Shown in pieces: positions 63,328 through 64,000 of a stretch of 64,000 nt of DNA. How positions within the stretch are numbered: position 1 is the stretch's first letter; the number at the start of each line of letters is the position of its first letter. The DNA lies in NCBI GenBank assembly GCA_963847675.1, contig CAWKAP010000004.1, forward strand, positions 434,001-498,000, written 5' to 3'. The notes below the pieces were generated by a model. The model was not told the origin of the DNA, made no database searches, and worked only from the letters and a program-made list of their open reading frames with translations. The position numbers and the translations under genes are program-made. The DNA is from JADJWR01 sp963847675. Its GTDB lineage: Bacteria; Pseudomonadota; Gammaproteobacteria; Burkholderiales; Burkholderiaceae_F.

Positions 63328-64000
63328 ATGACCAACCCCTGGATTATCGCCACCCGAGAAAGCCCGCTCGCGCTGTGGCAGGCCGAGCACGTGCGCGACC
63401 GCCTGCACGACCTGCACCCGGGCACGCGCGTCGAACTGCTCGGCATGACCACGCGCGGCGACCAGATCCTCGATCGCGCGCTGTCGAAGGTCGGCGGCAA
63501 GGGGCTGTTCATCAAGGAGCTCGAGGTGGCGCTGGCCGAGGGGCGCGCGCACCTGGCGGTGCACTCGCTCAAGGACGTGCCGATGATGCTGGCGCCCGAG
63601 TTCAGCCTGGCGGCAGTGATGGCGCGCGAGGATCCGCGCGACTGCTTCGTCTCGTCGCACTACGAAAGCCTCGAGTCGATGCCGGCAGGAACCGTGGTCG
63701 GCACGTCGAGCCTGCGCCGCGAACTGATGCTGCGCGCGGCGTTCCCGCGGCTCGGCATCCGCCCGGTGCGCGGCAACGTCGGCACGCGGCTGCGCAAGCT
63801 CGACGCCGGCGACTTCGACGCATTGCTGATGGCCGCCGCGGGACTCAAGCGGCTCGGCCTGGCCGACCGCATCCGGCAGATCCTGCCGACCAGCCAGTTC
63901 CTGCCGGCGCCCGGGCAGGGCGCGCTCGGTATCGAAATCCTGGCTGGCAAGGGCGATGCCGCCGCGCTGGTCGCGCCGCTCGAGGACGCCGCCACACGCG
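63328..64000 (+). CDS. hemC: Porphobilinogen deaminase, N-terminal part (3' cut by window edge)
   Basis: The open frame starts at ATG 63328 (MTNPWIIATRESPLALWQAE) and runs off the window after about 224 codons; the family is about 310 aa. Conserved blocks are the substrate-binding SPLALWQA, SKVGGKGLF, VHSLKDVP (the Lys/Asp active-site region), TVVGTSSLRR and PAPGQGALGIE. The Cys that binds the dipyrromethane cofactor lies beyond the edge. The enzyme joins four porphobilinogens into hydroxymethylbilane in haem synthesis. It is divergent from the PLD gene across 140 bp. Confidence 0.96.
   Translation, partial: MTNPWIIATRESPLALWQAEHVRDRLHDLHPGTRVELLGMTTRGDQILDRALSKVGGKGLFIKELEVALAEGRAHLAVHSLKDVPMMLAPEFSLAAVMAREDPRDCFVSSHYESLESMPAGTVVGTSSLRRELMLRAAFPRLGIRPVRGNVGTRLRKLDAGDFDALLMAAAGLKRLGLADRIRQILPTSQFLPAPGQGALGIEILAGKGDAAALVAPLEDAATR

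Overview
The window is about 64 kb of GC-rich, densely coded chromosome, most likely from a betaproteobacterium of the Burkholderiales type. Pointers to this are the Bug/TctC-type binding proteins, complete TTT and TRAP transporters, a DUF3460-like small protein near housekeeping genes, ScpA, and overlapping ATGA/GTGA gene junctions. I saw no tRNA, rRNA, CRISPR array, phage gene or transposase. Both ends cut through genes: an IlvD/Edd dehydratase at the left and hemC at the right.

Positions 1-29,100 form a sugar-acid catabolic island. Several enzyme families occur more than once: two IlvD/Edd dehydratases, two enolase-superfamily (mandelate racemase type) enzymes, three D-2-hydroxyacid dehydrogenases, two FAA-family hydrolases and two SDR dehydrogenases. 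There is also one UxaA/GarD-type dehydratase and one 2-oxoglutarate-semialdehyde-type aldehyde dehydrogenase. Four uptake modules serve them: a CUT1 ABC transporter (1949-6275), an orphan Bug protein (6363), a TRAP transporter split by the UxaA/GarD gene (11887-16541) and a full TTT system (17512-20594). Two GntR-family regulators sit beside palindromes that look like operators. Together the genes suggest import of aldonic, uronic or aldaric acids, dehydration to 2-keto-3-deoxy acids, then oxidation or hydrolysis to pyruvate, lactate or 2-oxoglutarate. Exact substrates cannot be read from the sequence.

Positions 29,200-33,520 hold a compact stress and RNA-maintenance group: a YdaT-like small protein, a CBS-pair protein, a ribosome-hibernation-factor-like domain fused to a cold-shock domain, a DUF72 protein, a small MJ1316/DUF504-domain protein, an unknown 182-aa protein, and RNA 3'-phosphate cyclase (RtcA).

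Positions 33,560-49,150 are mixed chromosomal genes: DedA, a frameshifted prolyl oligopeptidase, a TauE/SafE permease, ScpA, a DUF6502 protein, a lipoprotein, a Rieske oxygenase, an acyl-CoA dehydrogenase/CoA-transferase/CoA-lyase operon, a Spy-like protein followed by a two-component system, a zinc metallopeptidase and small proteins.

Positions 49,270-56,750 encode a hydrogenase-4/complex-I-like membrane complex (HyfB, C, E, F, G, I). Its large subunit lacks all four Ni-binding cysteines, so it looks like an energy-converting-hydrogenase-related (Ehr) complex, not a hydrogenase. Four reading-frame breaks cluster in hyfB, hyfC and hyfE. The right end carries metG, the Fe-S carrier gene apbC/mrp, an EEP-family phosphatase/nuclease, a phospholipase D-VTT membrane fusion and the start of hemC.
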